DNA of 5,798 nucleotides, from NCBI GenBank assembly GCA_017632495.1, contig JAGBRG010000107.1, positions 1 through 5,798 on the forward strand, read 5' to 3'. The position numbers were made by a program, and so were the translations under genes. The first letter of the stretch is position 1; the number at the start of each line of letters is the position of its first letter. Under the pieces are notes generated by a model. That model searched no databases, was not told where the DNA came from, and worked only from the letters and a program-made list of their open reading frames with translations. Positions 1 to 4,873 of this stretch are shown piece after piece. The stretch comes from Spirochaetales bacterium (GTDB lineage Bacteria > Spirochaetota > Spirochaetia > Sphaerochaetales > Sphaerochaetaceae).

Positions 1-1113
1 ATGGTTTATTTCGCAACCGTATACCTTAAGGCGGACGCTTCTGTTCAGATAACAGCAAGCCACAACCCCAAAGAGTACAACGGCATGAAGATTTCCAGAA
101 CCAACGCCATTCCAGTCGGCGGAGACACAGGACTGAAGGATTTGGAGAAAATGGTCAACGAGCTTAAGGTTGAGCCTGTGGCCAACAAGGGTAAGATCAT
201 TGATAAGGACATCCATGATGCATACCTTTCATTCCAGAAGAAGTTCCTTCCGGACATGAGCAAGCTCAGCATCACAGTCGATGCTTCAAACGGAATGAGC
301 AACCTCTACGTCAAGGAGCTTTTCGGAAACAGCGCCAAATACATCAACGACACACTGGACGGAACCTTCCCGGGCCACGAGCCAAACCCGCTTGAGGTCG
401 AAAACTGCAAGCAGATCATGGAAGCTGTAAAGAAGAACGGTTCAGACTGCGGAGTCATCTACGACGGAGACGCAGACAGAGTCATGTTCATCGATGAGCG
501 CGGACGCTTCATCCAGCCCGACTATGTGACAGCCGTTATCGGAAAGTACTACCTTGCCAAAGAGAAAGGCTCTGTTCTTGTCGACATCAGAACATCACGC
601 TCAACAACAGAGTATCTTGAGAAGCTCGGAGCCACCGACATCTACATCTGGAAGGTCGGTCATGCATTTGCAAAGATGAAGATCCGTGAGAAGCATTGTG
701 TCTTCGGCGGAGAGCTTGCAGGCCACTACTACTTCAGAGACTTCTATAACTGCGACAGCGGAATCCTTGCTTCCCTCCTGGTGCTTCAGACAGTTGCACA
801 GCTTAAGAAGGAAGGAAAGACCCTTGGACAGCTTGTTGATGAGATTGTCGCCTATCAGAACAGCGGAGAGATCAACTTCAAGCTTGAGCAGAAAGATCAG
901 GCAATCGATGCTCTGTACAGCAAGTACTCTAAGATGAATCCGACCAAGATTATGGACTTCGACGGCTACAGGATCGAGTTCCCGACCTGGTGGTTCAGCG
1001 TCAGAAAATCCAACACAGAGCCTTATCTCAGAATCGTTGCAGAGGCAAAGACAAAGGCAGAGCTTGACGAAAGACTTGCCGATCTTAAGGCAATTATCGG
1101 ACAGTTCAGCTGA
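1..1113 (+). CDS. manB: Phosphomannomutase (ManB/CpsG type), 5' end outside the window
   Basis: Alpha-D-phosphohexomutase that interconverts mannose-6-phosphate and mannose-1-phosphate in the cytoplasm, the step that leads to GDP-mannose and glycan precursors; some relatives also use glucose phosphates. Seen in the 370 visible residues: the phosphoserine loop TASHNP (residues 18-23, Ser20 the likely phosphate carrier), the metal-binding loop DGDADR (155-160), KVGHAF (218-223), the sugar-binding loop GGELAGH (236-242) followed by YYFRDF and CDSG, and the phosphate-binding loop RKSNTEP (335-341). All catalytic elements are present. The run GHAF, GGE-H-YFRDF-CDSG and SGEIN follows E. coli CpsG/ManB more than GlmM. 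Family members are about 450-460 residues and have roughly 80-90 residues before this point, so the ATG at base 1 is almost certainly the internal Met of the usual TPM-YFA motif and not the start. Substrate preference cannot be fixed from sequence. A strong terminator follows. Confidence 0.93.
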   Translation: MVYFATVYLKADASVQITASHNPKEYNGMKISRTNAIPVGGDTGLKDLEKMVNELKVEPVANKGKIIDKDIHDAYLSFQKKFLPDMSKLSITVDASNGMSNLYVKELFGNSAKYINDTLDGTFPGHEPNPLEVENCKQIMEAVKKNGSDCGVIYDGDADRVMFIDERGRFIQPDYVTAVIGKYYLAKEKGSVLVDIRTSRSTTEYLEKLGATDIYIWKVGHAFAKMKIREKHCVFGGELAGHYYFRDFYNCDSGILASLLVLQTVAQLKKEGKTLGQLVDEIVAYQNSGEINFKLEQKDQAIDALYSKYSKMNPTKIMDFDGYRIEFPTWWFSVRKSNTEPYLRIVAEAKTKAELDERLADLKAIIGQFS

Positions 1114-1132
1114 TTGGTTTTCAATCAGATAT

Positions 1133-1160
1133 GGCCGCCTCACAAGAGGCGGCCTTTTTT
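1133..1160 (+). terminator. Rho-independent terminator of the phosphomannomutase gene
   Basis: A perfect 9-bp GC-rich stem (1133-1141 with 1146-1154) closes an ACAA loop and is followed by six T (1155-1160). It lies 19 bases after the stop codon. A weaker inverted repeat, TGATTG/CAATCA (1111-1116 with 1122-1127), overlaps the stop codon just before it. Confidence 0.95.
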
Positions 1161-1172
1161 ATTGCAAAGGGA

Positions 1173-1201
1173 TTGACTAAAATCGGTCTAACTTGTACAT
1201 T
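1173..1201 (+). promoter_or_regulatory. Sigma-70-type promoter of the tRNA gene
   Basis: The -35 box TTGACT (1173-1178, 5 of 6 consensus bases) is separated by 17 bases from TACATT (1196-1201, 4 of 6). Transcription would start near 1208, giving a very short leader before the tRNA at 1214, as is usual for stable RNA genes. It sits just after the previous terminator, so the tRNA is an independent unit. Confidence 0.7.
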
Positions 1202-1213
1202 CAATGTGTTCAT

Positions 1214-1286
<73 letters not shown>

Positions 1287-1292
1287 CTAAGA

Positions 1293-1316
1293 CCCAGCCT
1301 TAAGGCTGGGTTTTTT
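1293..1316 (+). terminator. Rho-independent terminator of tRNA-Asn
   Basis: The stem CCCAGCC/GGCTGGG (1293-1299 with 1304-1310) has a TTAA loop and is followed by six T (1311-1316). It begins 6 bases after the mature tRNA end, so the tRNA transcript is monocistronic. Confidence 0.93.
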
Positions 1317-1346
1317 CATATAGTCATCAATCCATGCAAAGCGAAT

Positions 1347-1377
1347 AAAAAAATCCCCGAGCCTAAACTCGGGGATT
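1347..1377 (-). terminator. Rho-independent terminator of the repeat lipoprotein gene
   Basis: Read on the minus strand, a 10-bp stem (1377-1368 with 1361-1352) closes a 6-base loop. The T tract follows, overlapping the foot of the stem (1353-1347). It lies 25 bases beyond the lipoprotein stop codon. It faces the tRNA terminator, so the two transcription units converge cleanly. Confidence 0.93.
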
Positions 1378-1402
1378 CTTCAATCATCTGGGAATCAGAA
1401 GA

Positions 1403-2470
1403 TTATTTCTTCTTTTTCTTCAGGATGATGAAACATGCTGCACAAGCTGCGAGCACCAGGACGATGATCACGATGATCAGGCCAGCGCTGGACTTCTTGG
1501 CTGCCTTAGCAGGCTCTGCTGCAGGAGTTGCTGCAGGAGTTGCAGGCTTTGCTGCAGGAGTTGCTGCAACAGGAGTTGTTGCCGGTGTTCCAGCAGGAAC
1601 TGCTGCTTCTGCGGCAGACGGTGCTGATGTTGCTGTGACTGCAACAGGCTCAGCTGTAGCAACTGCTGTCTCAACAGGTGTTCCGGCGACAAGAGCCTTG
1701 ACGTAGGTCGGAATCTCCTTCTGGAGAACTGCCATTGCTGCGTCAATGTCGGCCTCAGCAAGCTTTACCGGGAAGGTAAGAACTGCAGAACCGTTGTCAA
1801 CAACAAGTGTTGTTCCCTGCAGGAAATCGCCATATGCGGCATATGCTGCAGAAGCTGCATCCATGACTTCCTTGTTGGAAATGACTGACGGATATGTGAT
1901 AACTGCTACGTTGTCCTTGAAGGAAACTGTAGCCTTGTATCCGGCATATGAAAGCTCATAATCGATGCTCGGAGTCTCAACTGTTGCTGTTGAAACCTGA
2001 TAGGTGCCATAAGCCTCGATAGCCTTCTCGACATATGCGGAAGCAAGCTTCTCAACTGCTGCGAAATCATCAGCTGTGAGTGAAGCAGGATAGTTCAGGG
2101 TGATTGTACCAGGCTTGTAGTCATATGTGATACCGTCGAGGTATGCAGCATAGTTAGCCTGAACATATGTAAGAGCATTTGCAAGGTCAGCTTCGGTGAT
2201 AAGCTCTGTCGGGTATGTGACAACTGCCTTTCCGATACCAGCATCAACCTTGATCTCATAACCAGCGATTGTGTAGGTCTTTGTAATTCCTGTAGCAGGC
2301 TCTTCTGCCTTAGCAGGCTCAGCTGGCTTAGCAGGCTCAGCTGGCTTAGCAGGCTCAGCAACTGCGATAGGCTCCTCTGCCTCGACCTTAGCTGACTTAC
2401 AACCAACAAAAATGAATACCATGGAAAGAACCAGGATAGTCAGTAAAATGGACTTTGAAAAACGTTTCAC
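1403..2470 (-). CDS. Predicted lipoprotein with tandem repeats and a C-terminal membrane anchor
   Basis: I do not recognise a named family. Residues 1-23 are a signal peptide (basic MKRFSK start, hydrophobic core) ending in FVG-Cys24, a relaxed lipobox of the kind spirochaetes tolerate, so lipid anchoring is likely. Residues 25-64 are a Glu/Pro/Ala/Lys-rich linker with EPAKPA repeats. Two tandem ~90-residue repeats follow (about 65-154 and 171-262), both of the form AGY-x-x-x-V...TYP...L-x-G-x-T...YP/FP. A Pro/Ala/Thr linker (263-326) leads to a hydrophobic helix (about 330-350) and a terminal KKKKK. The start is GTG, chosen because an AGGAGG lies 6 bases upstream and the signal peptide begins there. 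It is monocistronic, with its own terminator. The protein is exported, but whether it is surface-exposed or spans the periplasm is inference. Function unknown; a structural or adhesive envelope role is only a guess. Confidence 0.88.
   Translation of the reverse strand: MKRFSKSILLTILVLSMVFIFVGCKSAKVEAEEPIAVAEPAKPAEPAKPAEPAKAEEPATGITKTYTIAGYEIKVDAGIGKAVVTYPTELITEADLANALTYVQANYAAYLDGITYDYKPGTITLNYPASLTADDFAAVEKLASAYVEKAIEAYGTYQVSTATVETPSIDYELSYAGYKATVSFKDNVAVITYPSVISNKEVMDAASAAYAAYGDFLQGTTLVVDNGSAVLTFPVKLAEADIDAAMAVLQKEIPTYVKALVAGTPVETAVATAEPVAVTATSAPSAAEAAVPAGTPATTPVAATPAAKPATPAATPAAEPAKAAKKSSAGLIIVIIVLVLAACAACFIILKKKKK
1518..1577 (-). repeat. Imperfect 12-base repeats encoding the Pro/Ala/Thr linker
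   Basis: On the plus strand the unit GCTGCAGGAGTT occurs at 1518-1529, 1530-1541 and 1551-1562. A 9-base partial unit lies between the second and third, and a 15-base variant follows (1563-1577). All lengths are multiples of three, so the reading frame of the lipoprotein gene is kept. The repeats encode PAATPA-like residues just before the C-terminal helix. Confidence 0.8.
2309..2358 (-). repeat. 18-base direct repeats encoding the EPAKPA linker
   Basis: The unit CTTAGCAGGCTCAGCTGG occurs at 2309-2326 and 2327-2344, with a 14-base third copy at 2345-2358. The copies are identical where they overlap. They encode six-residue EPAKPA units of the N-terminal linker right after the lipidated cysteine. 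The unit length is a multiple of three, so copy number could change without frameshift. Confidence 0.85.
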
Positions 2471-2476
2471 GTGTTT

Positions 2477-2482
2477 CCTCCT
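2477..2482 (-). promoter_or_regulatory. Ribosome binding site fixing the GTG start of the lipoprotein
   Basis: Minus-strand AGGAGG (2482-2477) lies 6 bases before the GTG at 2470-2468. This supports the GTG and not a later ATG, since any later start would cut into the signal peptide. Confidence 0.85.
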
Positions 2483-2507
2483 ATGACGTTCTCAATATAA
2501 CGCTTAA

Positions 2508-2534
2508 ATAATATCATATGGATTCTGAAGTGAA
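2508..2534 (-). promoter_or_regulatory. Possible promoter of the repeat lipoprotein gene
   Basis: On the minus strand TATTAT (2513-2508) matches 5 of 6 bases of a -10 box. The nearest -35 candidate, TTCACT (2534-2529), leaves only a 15-base spacer, which is short. The surrounding 2483-2580 gap is AT-rich and holds no other feature I can support. A start near 2501 would give a leader of about 30 bases. Confidence 0.3.
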
Positions 2535-2580
2535 TACTCTAAAAGTTAGATTTTTCTCACAAAATCCTATGTTCTGTACT

Positions 2581-2604
2581 AAAAAACCCGCAAAGCTGCG
2601 GGTT
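2581..2604 (-). terminator. Rho-independent terminator of the small basic protein gene
   Basis: On the minus strand AACCCGCA (2604-2597) pairs with TGCGGGTT (2592-2585) around a GCTT loop, and the T tract runs from 2586 to 2581. It begins 22 bases after the stop codon of the 56-codon gene. Confidence 0.9.
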
Positions 2605-2626
2605 GTTACAAGAATCCGTAAAAAAA

Positions 2627-2797
2627 TTACATCAAATCCTTTGGCTTGCGAGCTGTGTTACCTGTCTTGACACAGTAAGCGATGTGATGGAGCTTACCGT
2701 TCTCGAAGATAGACTTTGTCTTGATCTCACCACCCCAGCGGCTGATCAGAACCTTTGCACCTTCACGACGTGCGTTCTTAGAAATAGCACCTGCCAT
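2627..2797 (-). CDS. Small basic conserved-looking protein of unknown function, 56 aa
   Basis: I do not recognise this protein. It starts MAGAISKNARREGAKVLISR and ends in KTGNTARKPKDLM, with a central Trp-Gly-Gly (residues 21-23), HH at 37-38 and a single Cys42. There are 8 Lys and 4 Arg against 3 Glu and 1 Asp, so it is strongly basic, with no signal peptide or membrane segment. It is cytoplasmic and probably binds nucleic acid or the ribosome, which is inference from size and charge. GGAGG (2808-2804) lies 6 bases before the ATG, a near-consensus promoter lies upstream and a terminator directly downstream, so it is a complete monocistronic gene. Codon choice is uniform (all 6 Gly are GGT, all 8 Lys are AAG), typical of highly expressed genes. 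It does not look like any ribosomal protein I can name (bL31-bL36, bS21 and Thx were considered). Confidence 0.85.
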   Translation of the reverse strand: MAGAISKNARREGAKVLISRWGGEIKTKSIFENGKLHHIAYCVKTGNTARKPKDLM

Positions 2798-2837
2798 ATG
2801 TTTCCTCCGTTACTGGATTATTCTCTTTTTCAACCTA

Positions 2838-2867
2838 AATATAGACTAAATCGCAACAATTAGTCAA
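2838..2867 (-). promoter_or_regulatory. Strong sigma-70-type promoter of the small basic protein gene
   Basis: On the minus strand TTGACT (2867-2862, 5 of 6) and TATATT (2843-2838, 5 of 6) are 18 bases apart. Transcription would start near 2831, giving a leader of about 30 bases that carries the GGAGG. An inverted repeat, GACTAA/TTAGTC (2844-2849 with 2860-2865), overlaps the spacer and the -35 box. Confidence 0.75.
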
Positions 2868-2911
2868 ACCCTTGGATTGAACAAAAACCAACCAGAGGCT
2901 ACTTTTATCAT

Positions 2912-3205
2912 ATGGGACGAAAGATTGCAAGGAAAATATATCTTATTCCTGTCAAAGGCTACCAGAAACTCATCTCACCCTTTCTGGGTGCTAACTGTAT
3001 TTACTGTCCCACCTGCTCCGAATACTTCAACAAAAGTGTGATGCGCTTCGGGATCATAAAAGGAACCATCCTGGGGATGAGCAGGATTCTAAGATGCAGC
3101 AGGCTTTACTTCGGCGGCCCTGACGAGGTTCCCGAGGAATTCAGTTTCAAATACATAAGAGACATAAGAACAGCCTTTAGACGACACGGGAAAGACCTGC
3201 TCTAG
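2912..3205 (+). CDS. yidD: Membrane protein insertion efficiency factor YidD
   Basis: YidD is a small amphipathic protein on the inner face of the cytoplasmic membrane that assists YidC/Sec-dependent insertion of membrane proteins. The family pattern is clear in the 97 residues: KGYQKLISPFLGANC (15-29), PTCSEY (33-38), RFG-x-x-KG (45-51), RILRC (58-62) and GGPDEVPEEF (68-77). The usual cysteines are Cys29, Cys35 and Cys62; an additional Cys32 replaces the common aromatic residue, making C-x-x-C-x-x-C. GGPDEVP replaces the common GGYDPVP. Length is normal for the family. The gene is not beside rpmH, rnpA or yidC here. No good ribosome binding site is visible: AGAGG (2894-2898) is 13 bases from the ATG. 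A weak promoter candidate, TTGAAC (2877-2882) with TACTTT (2900-2905, 17-base spacer), would put the transcript start almost at the ATG. It converges with udk 10 bases downstream. Confidence 0.92.
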   Translation: MGRKIARKIYLIPVKGYQKLISPFLGANCIYCPTCSEYFNKSVMRFGIIKGTILGMSRILRCSRLYFGGPDEVPEEFSFKYIRDIRTAFRRHGKDLL

Positions 3206-3215
3206 AGCAAAAGAC

Positions 3216-3833
3216 TCAGTCGCGCTTACTTATTTCCTTGACGAACGTAATCAGAACCTGCAGGGCGTTTTCATTCTGACCGCCTTCAGGGATGATCAGA
3301 TCCGCATATTCCTTTGTAGGCTCTATAAATGAGGCATGACCGGGACGAACTGCGTTCAGATACTGCTTCACAACGCTGTCCAGTGTTCTTCCTCTTTCAT
3401 TTATGTCTCTGAGAAGTCTTCTGATGAACCTGATGTCATCCGGTGTGTCTACATAGATCTTCAGATCCAGAAGATTCCTTATTTCAGGCTCGTATAAAAT
3501 CATCAGACCTTCGACTATCACAAGCGGTGCCGGGTCAAGATGTACGGTGCGATCCTCTCTGCTGTGATGGACAAAGTCATACTGGGGCATCTCTATGCTC
3601 TTCCACTGCTTAAGGGCCGAAAGATGCTCAAAGAAAAGCTTTGAGTCAATTGCATCCGGACGGTCGAAGTTGTAGTCCGTGATGTTCTTGTTACTTACAA
3701 AGCTTGCACTTTTGTAGTAGTTGTCCTGAGGGATGAACACGAAATCAGGACAGACTTCCTCGATTCTTCTTACGATGGTCGACTTTCCGCTTCCGGAGCC
3801 TCCGGTGATTCCGATTATCTTCACATCCTTCAT
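3216..3833 (-). CDS. udk: Uridine kinase (uridine/cytidine kinase)
   Basis: Cytoplasmic pyrimidine-salvage enzyme that phosphorylates uridine and cytidine to UMP and CMP with a nucleoside triphosphate. The 205 residues match the normal family length. The Walker A loop is GGSGSGKST (11-19). The nucleoside-binding segment follows as PQDNYY (35-40) and NFDRPDAID (55-63). Next come PQYDFVHHSR, the Walker B-like region VIVEGLMILY, the lid segment with RRLLRDINERGR, and VRPGHASFIEPTKEYADLIIPEGG near the end. These are close to E. coli Udk throughout, so uridine kinase is preferred over phosphoribulokinase or CoaA relatives. The ATG overlaps the galM stop codon by four bases (ATGA, 3833-3830), and GGAGG (3845-3841) inside galM serves as ribosome binding site, so translation is probably coupled to galM. 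It is the last gene of the lepA-galM-udk unit; no obvious terminator follows before yidD. Confidence 0.95.
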   Translation of the reverse strand: MKDVKIIGITGGSGSGKSTIVRRIEEVCPDFVFIPQDNYYKSASFVSNKNITDYNFDRPDAIDSKLFFEHLSALKQWKSIEMPQYDFVHHSREDRTVHLDPAPLVIVEGLMILYEPEIRNLLDLKIYVDTPDDIRFIRRLLRDINERGRTLDSVVKQYLNAVRPGHASFIEPTKEYADLIIPEGGQNENALQVLITFVKEISKRD

Positions 3834-4861
3834 CCAAGAACCTCCGATTTGTCCGAGCCGGGGGCATCGGTATAAAAATGATAGACCGTTGTGCTTTCAA
3901 AAAGCTCACCTGGTTTCACAATGCATGATGGGAAGCTTGGCTGGTTCACACAGTCAGGATAGAACTCCGTCTCAAGGCAGAAGCCGTGACGGAAGTTGTG
4001 TCCGCATTCGCCGTTAAGGAAGTTTCCGCTGTAAAGATGGAAGGCCGGAAGGTCTGTGTAGGCACAAAGAATTCTACCGGACTGCGGCTCATAGACCTTG
4101 GCAAATCGGGTAAAGCCGAAGTTTTCTCCGTTTTGTCTGTCAATTGTAAGGCAGTGGTCATAACCGTTTGCGCTTTTAAGCTCGGGCCTTTCAATATCCT
4201 TTCCAAGTGCCTTGGGTTTTGAGAAATCCCAGGCTGTGTTCTTTGTATCCAGAATCTTTCCTGTAGGAATAAGGCCCTGGCCTACTTCCAGTGTCTTTGA
4301 GCTGTTGATCTCAAATACGTGGGAAAGGACATCGTTCTTGTTGTCACCTGTGAGATTGAAATAGGTGTGGTTGGTAAGATTCATCGGACAGCTTTCGCTG
4401 CAGCTTGCGCTGTAGTGGATGCGAAAGACCCCGTCAGAGGACATCGAGAAGCGAACCCTTATGTCGGCATCTCCCGGAAAACCGTCTTCCTGTTCTGAAA
4501 CCTTTATGGAGCAGAGAAAACCGTCCTCTGTATGTTTGACATTCCAGATTCGTGCCCAGATGCCGCGGCTTCCGCTGTGAAGAAGATTCGGACCGTCGTT
4601 TTTTTCAAAGACAACAGTTTTGTCTCCGACTTTGAAAGATGCTCCGCCTATTCTGTTGGCAAAGCGTCCGACGGTGAGCCCGTAGTACATGGTTGACTTC
4701 AGAATAACGTCAGGATTTCCGACTGCGCCCACAAACGGAAGTGTGATGTTGGCGATCTTTCCGTTTCTGTCAGGAACGCAGATGGATGTGATTGCACATC
4801 CCAGATTCAGAAGGGAAAACGAATAATCCCCGGCCTTGTACGTGTATTCCTTTACTTCCAT
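3830..4861 (-). CDS. galM: Aldose 1-epimerase (mutarotase)
   Basis: Interconverts the alpha and beta anomers of aldoses such as glucose and galactose in the cytoplasm, feeding the Leloir pathway and sugar kinases. From the chosen start the protein is 343 residues, normal for GalM. Visible landmarks are GRFANRI (65-71, substrate-binding Asn69/Arg70), LLHSG with His95, NLTNHTYFNL with catalytic His165, GYDHCL with Asp235, and CLETEFYPDCVNQPSFPS with the catalytic base Glu297. The family usually has ETQ where this has ETE (Glu299). The frame is open upstream to 4936, but those residues overlap the end of lepA and look nothing like GalM. The ATG at 4861-4859 is preceded by GAGAGGG at a spacing of 5, so it is the start used here. 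It lies 10 bases after the lepA stop and overlaps udk by four bases. No sugar pathway partner other than the distant phosphomannomutase is in the window, so substrate is not defined. Confidence 0.93.
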   Translation of the reverse strand: MEVKEYTYKAGDYSFSLLNLGCAITSICVPDRNGKIANITLPFVGAVGNPDVILKSTMYYGLTVGRFANRIGGASFKVGDKTVVFEKNDGPNLLHSGSRGIWARIWNVKHTEDGFLCSIKVSEQEDGFPGDADIRVRFSMSSDGVFRIHYSASCSESCPMNLTNHTYFNLTGDNKNDVLSHVFEINSSKTLEVGQGLIPTGKILDTKNTAWDFSKPKALGKDIERPELKSANGYDHCLTIDRQNGENFGFTRFAKVYEPQSGRILCAYTDLPAFHLYSGNFLNGECGHNFRHGFCLETEFYPDCVNQPSFPSCIVKPGELFESTTVYHFYTDAPGSDKSEVLG

Positions 4862-4866
4862 GTACA

Positions 4867-4873
4867 CCCTCTC
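4867..4873 (-). promoter_or_regulatory. Ribosome binding site fixing the galM start
   Basis: Minus-strand GAGAGGG (4873-4867) overlaps the lepA stop codon (TGA, 4874-4872) and lies 5 bases before the galM ATG at 4861. It decides between this start and a longer frame reaching 4936. Confidence 0.75.

Noticed and set aside
1..3. ATG at the first base taken as the start of the phosphomannomutase
   Set aside because: The catalytic serine would be at residue 20, while the family has about 80-90 more residues before it; the Met fits the internal TPM-YFA motif.
601..1143. Long open frame antisense to the phosphomannomutase
   Set aside because: It lies inside a well-identified gene, runs into the terminator, has no recognisable motif and is a by-product of the codon use of the real gene.
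1425..1706. Ala/Gly-rich open frame on the plus strand
   Set aside because: It is the complement of the Pro/Ala linker of the lipoprotein; low complexity keeps several frames open.
2095..2409. Leu/Ser/Gln-rich minus-strand frame overlapping the lipoprotein
   Set aside because: It is a shifted reading of the same repeats; the lipoprotein frame has a ribosome binding site, signal peptide and coherent domains.
2603..2863. Plus-strand 86-codon frame across the small gene
   Set aside because: It covers the terminator, gene and promoter of the minus-strand 56-codon gene and has no signals of its own.
2796..2914. CATATG at the starts of both the small gene and yidD as a shared signal
   Set aside because: CATATG recurs many times inside the lipoprotein gene and elsewhere in the window, so the coincidence carries no weight.
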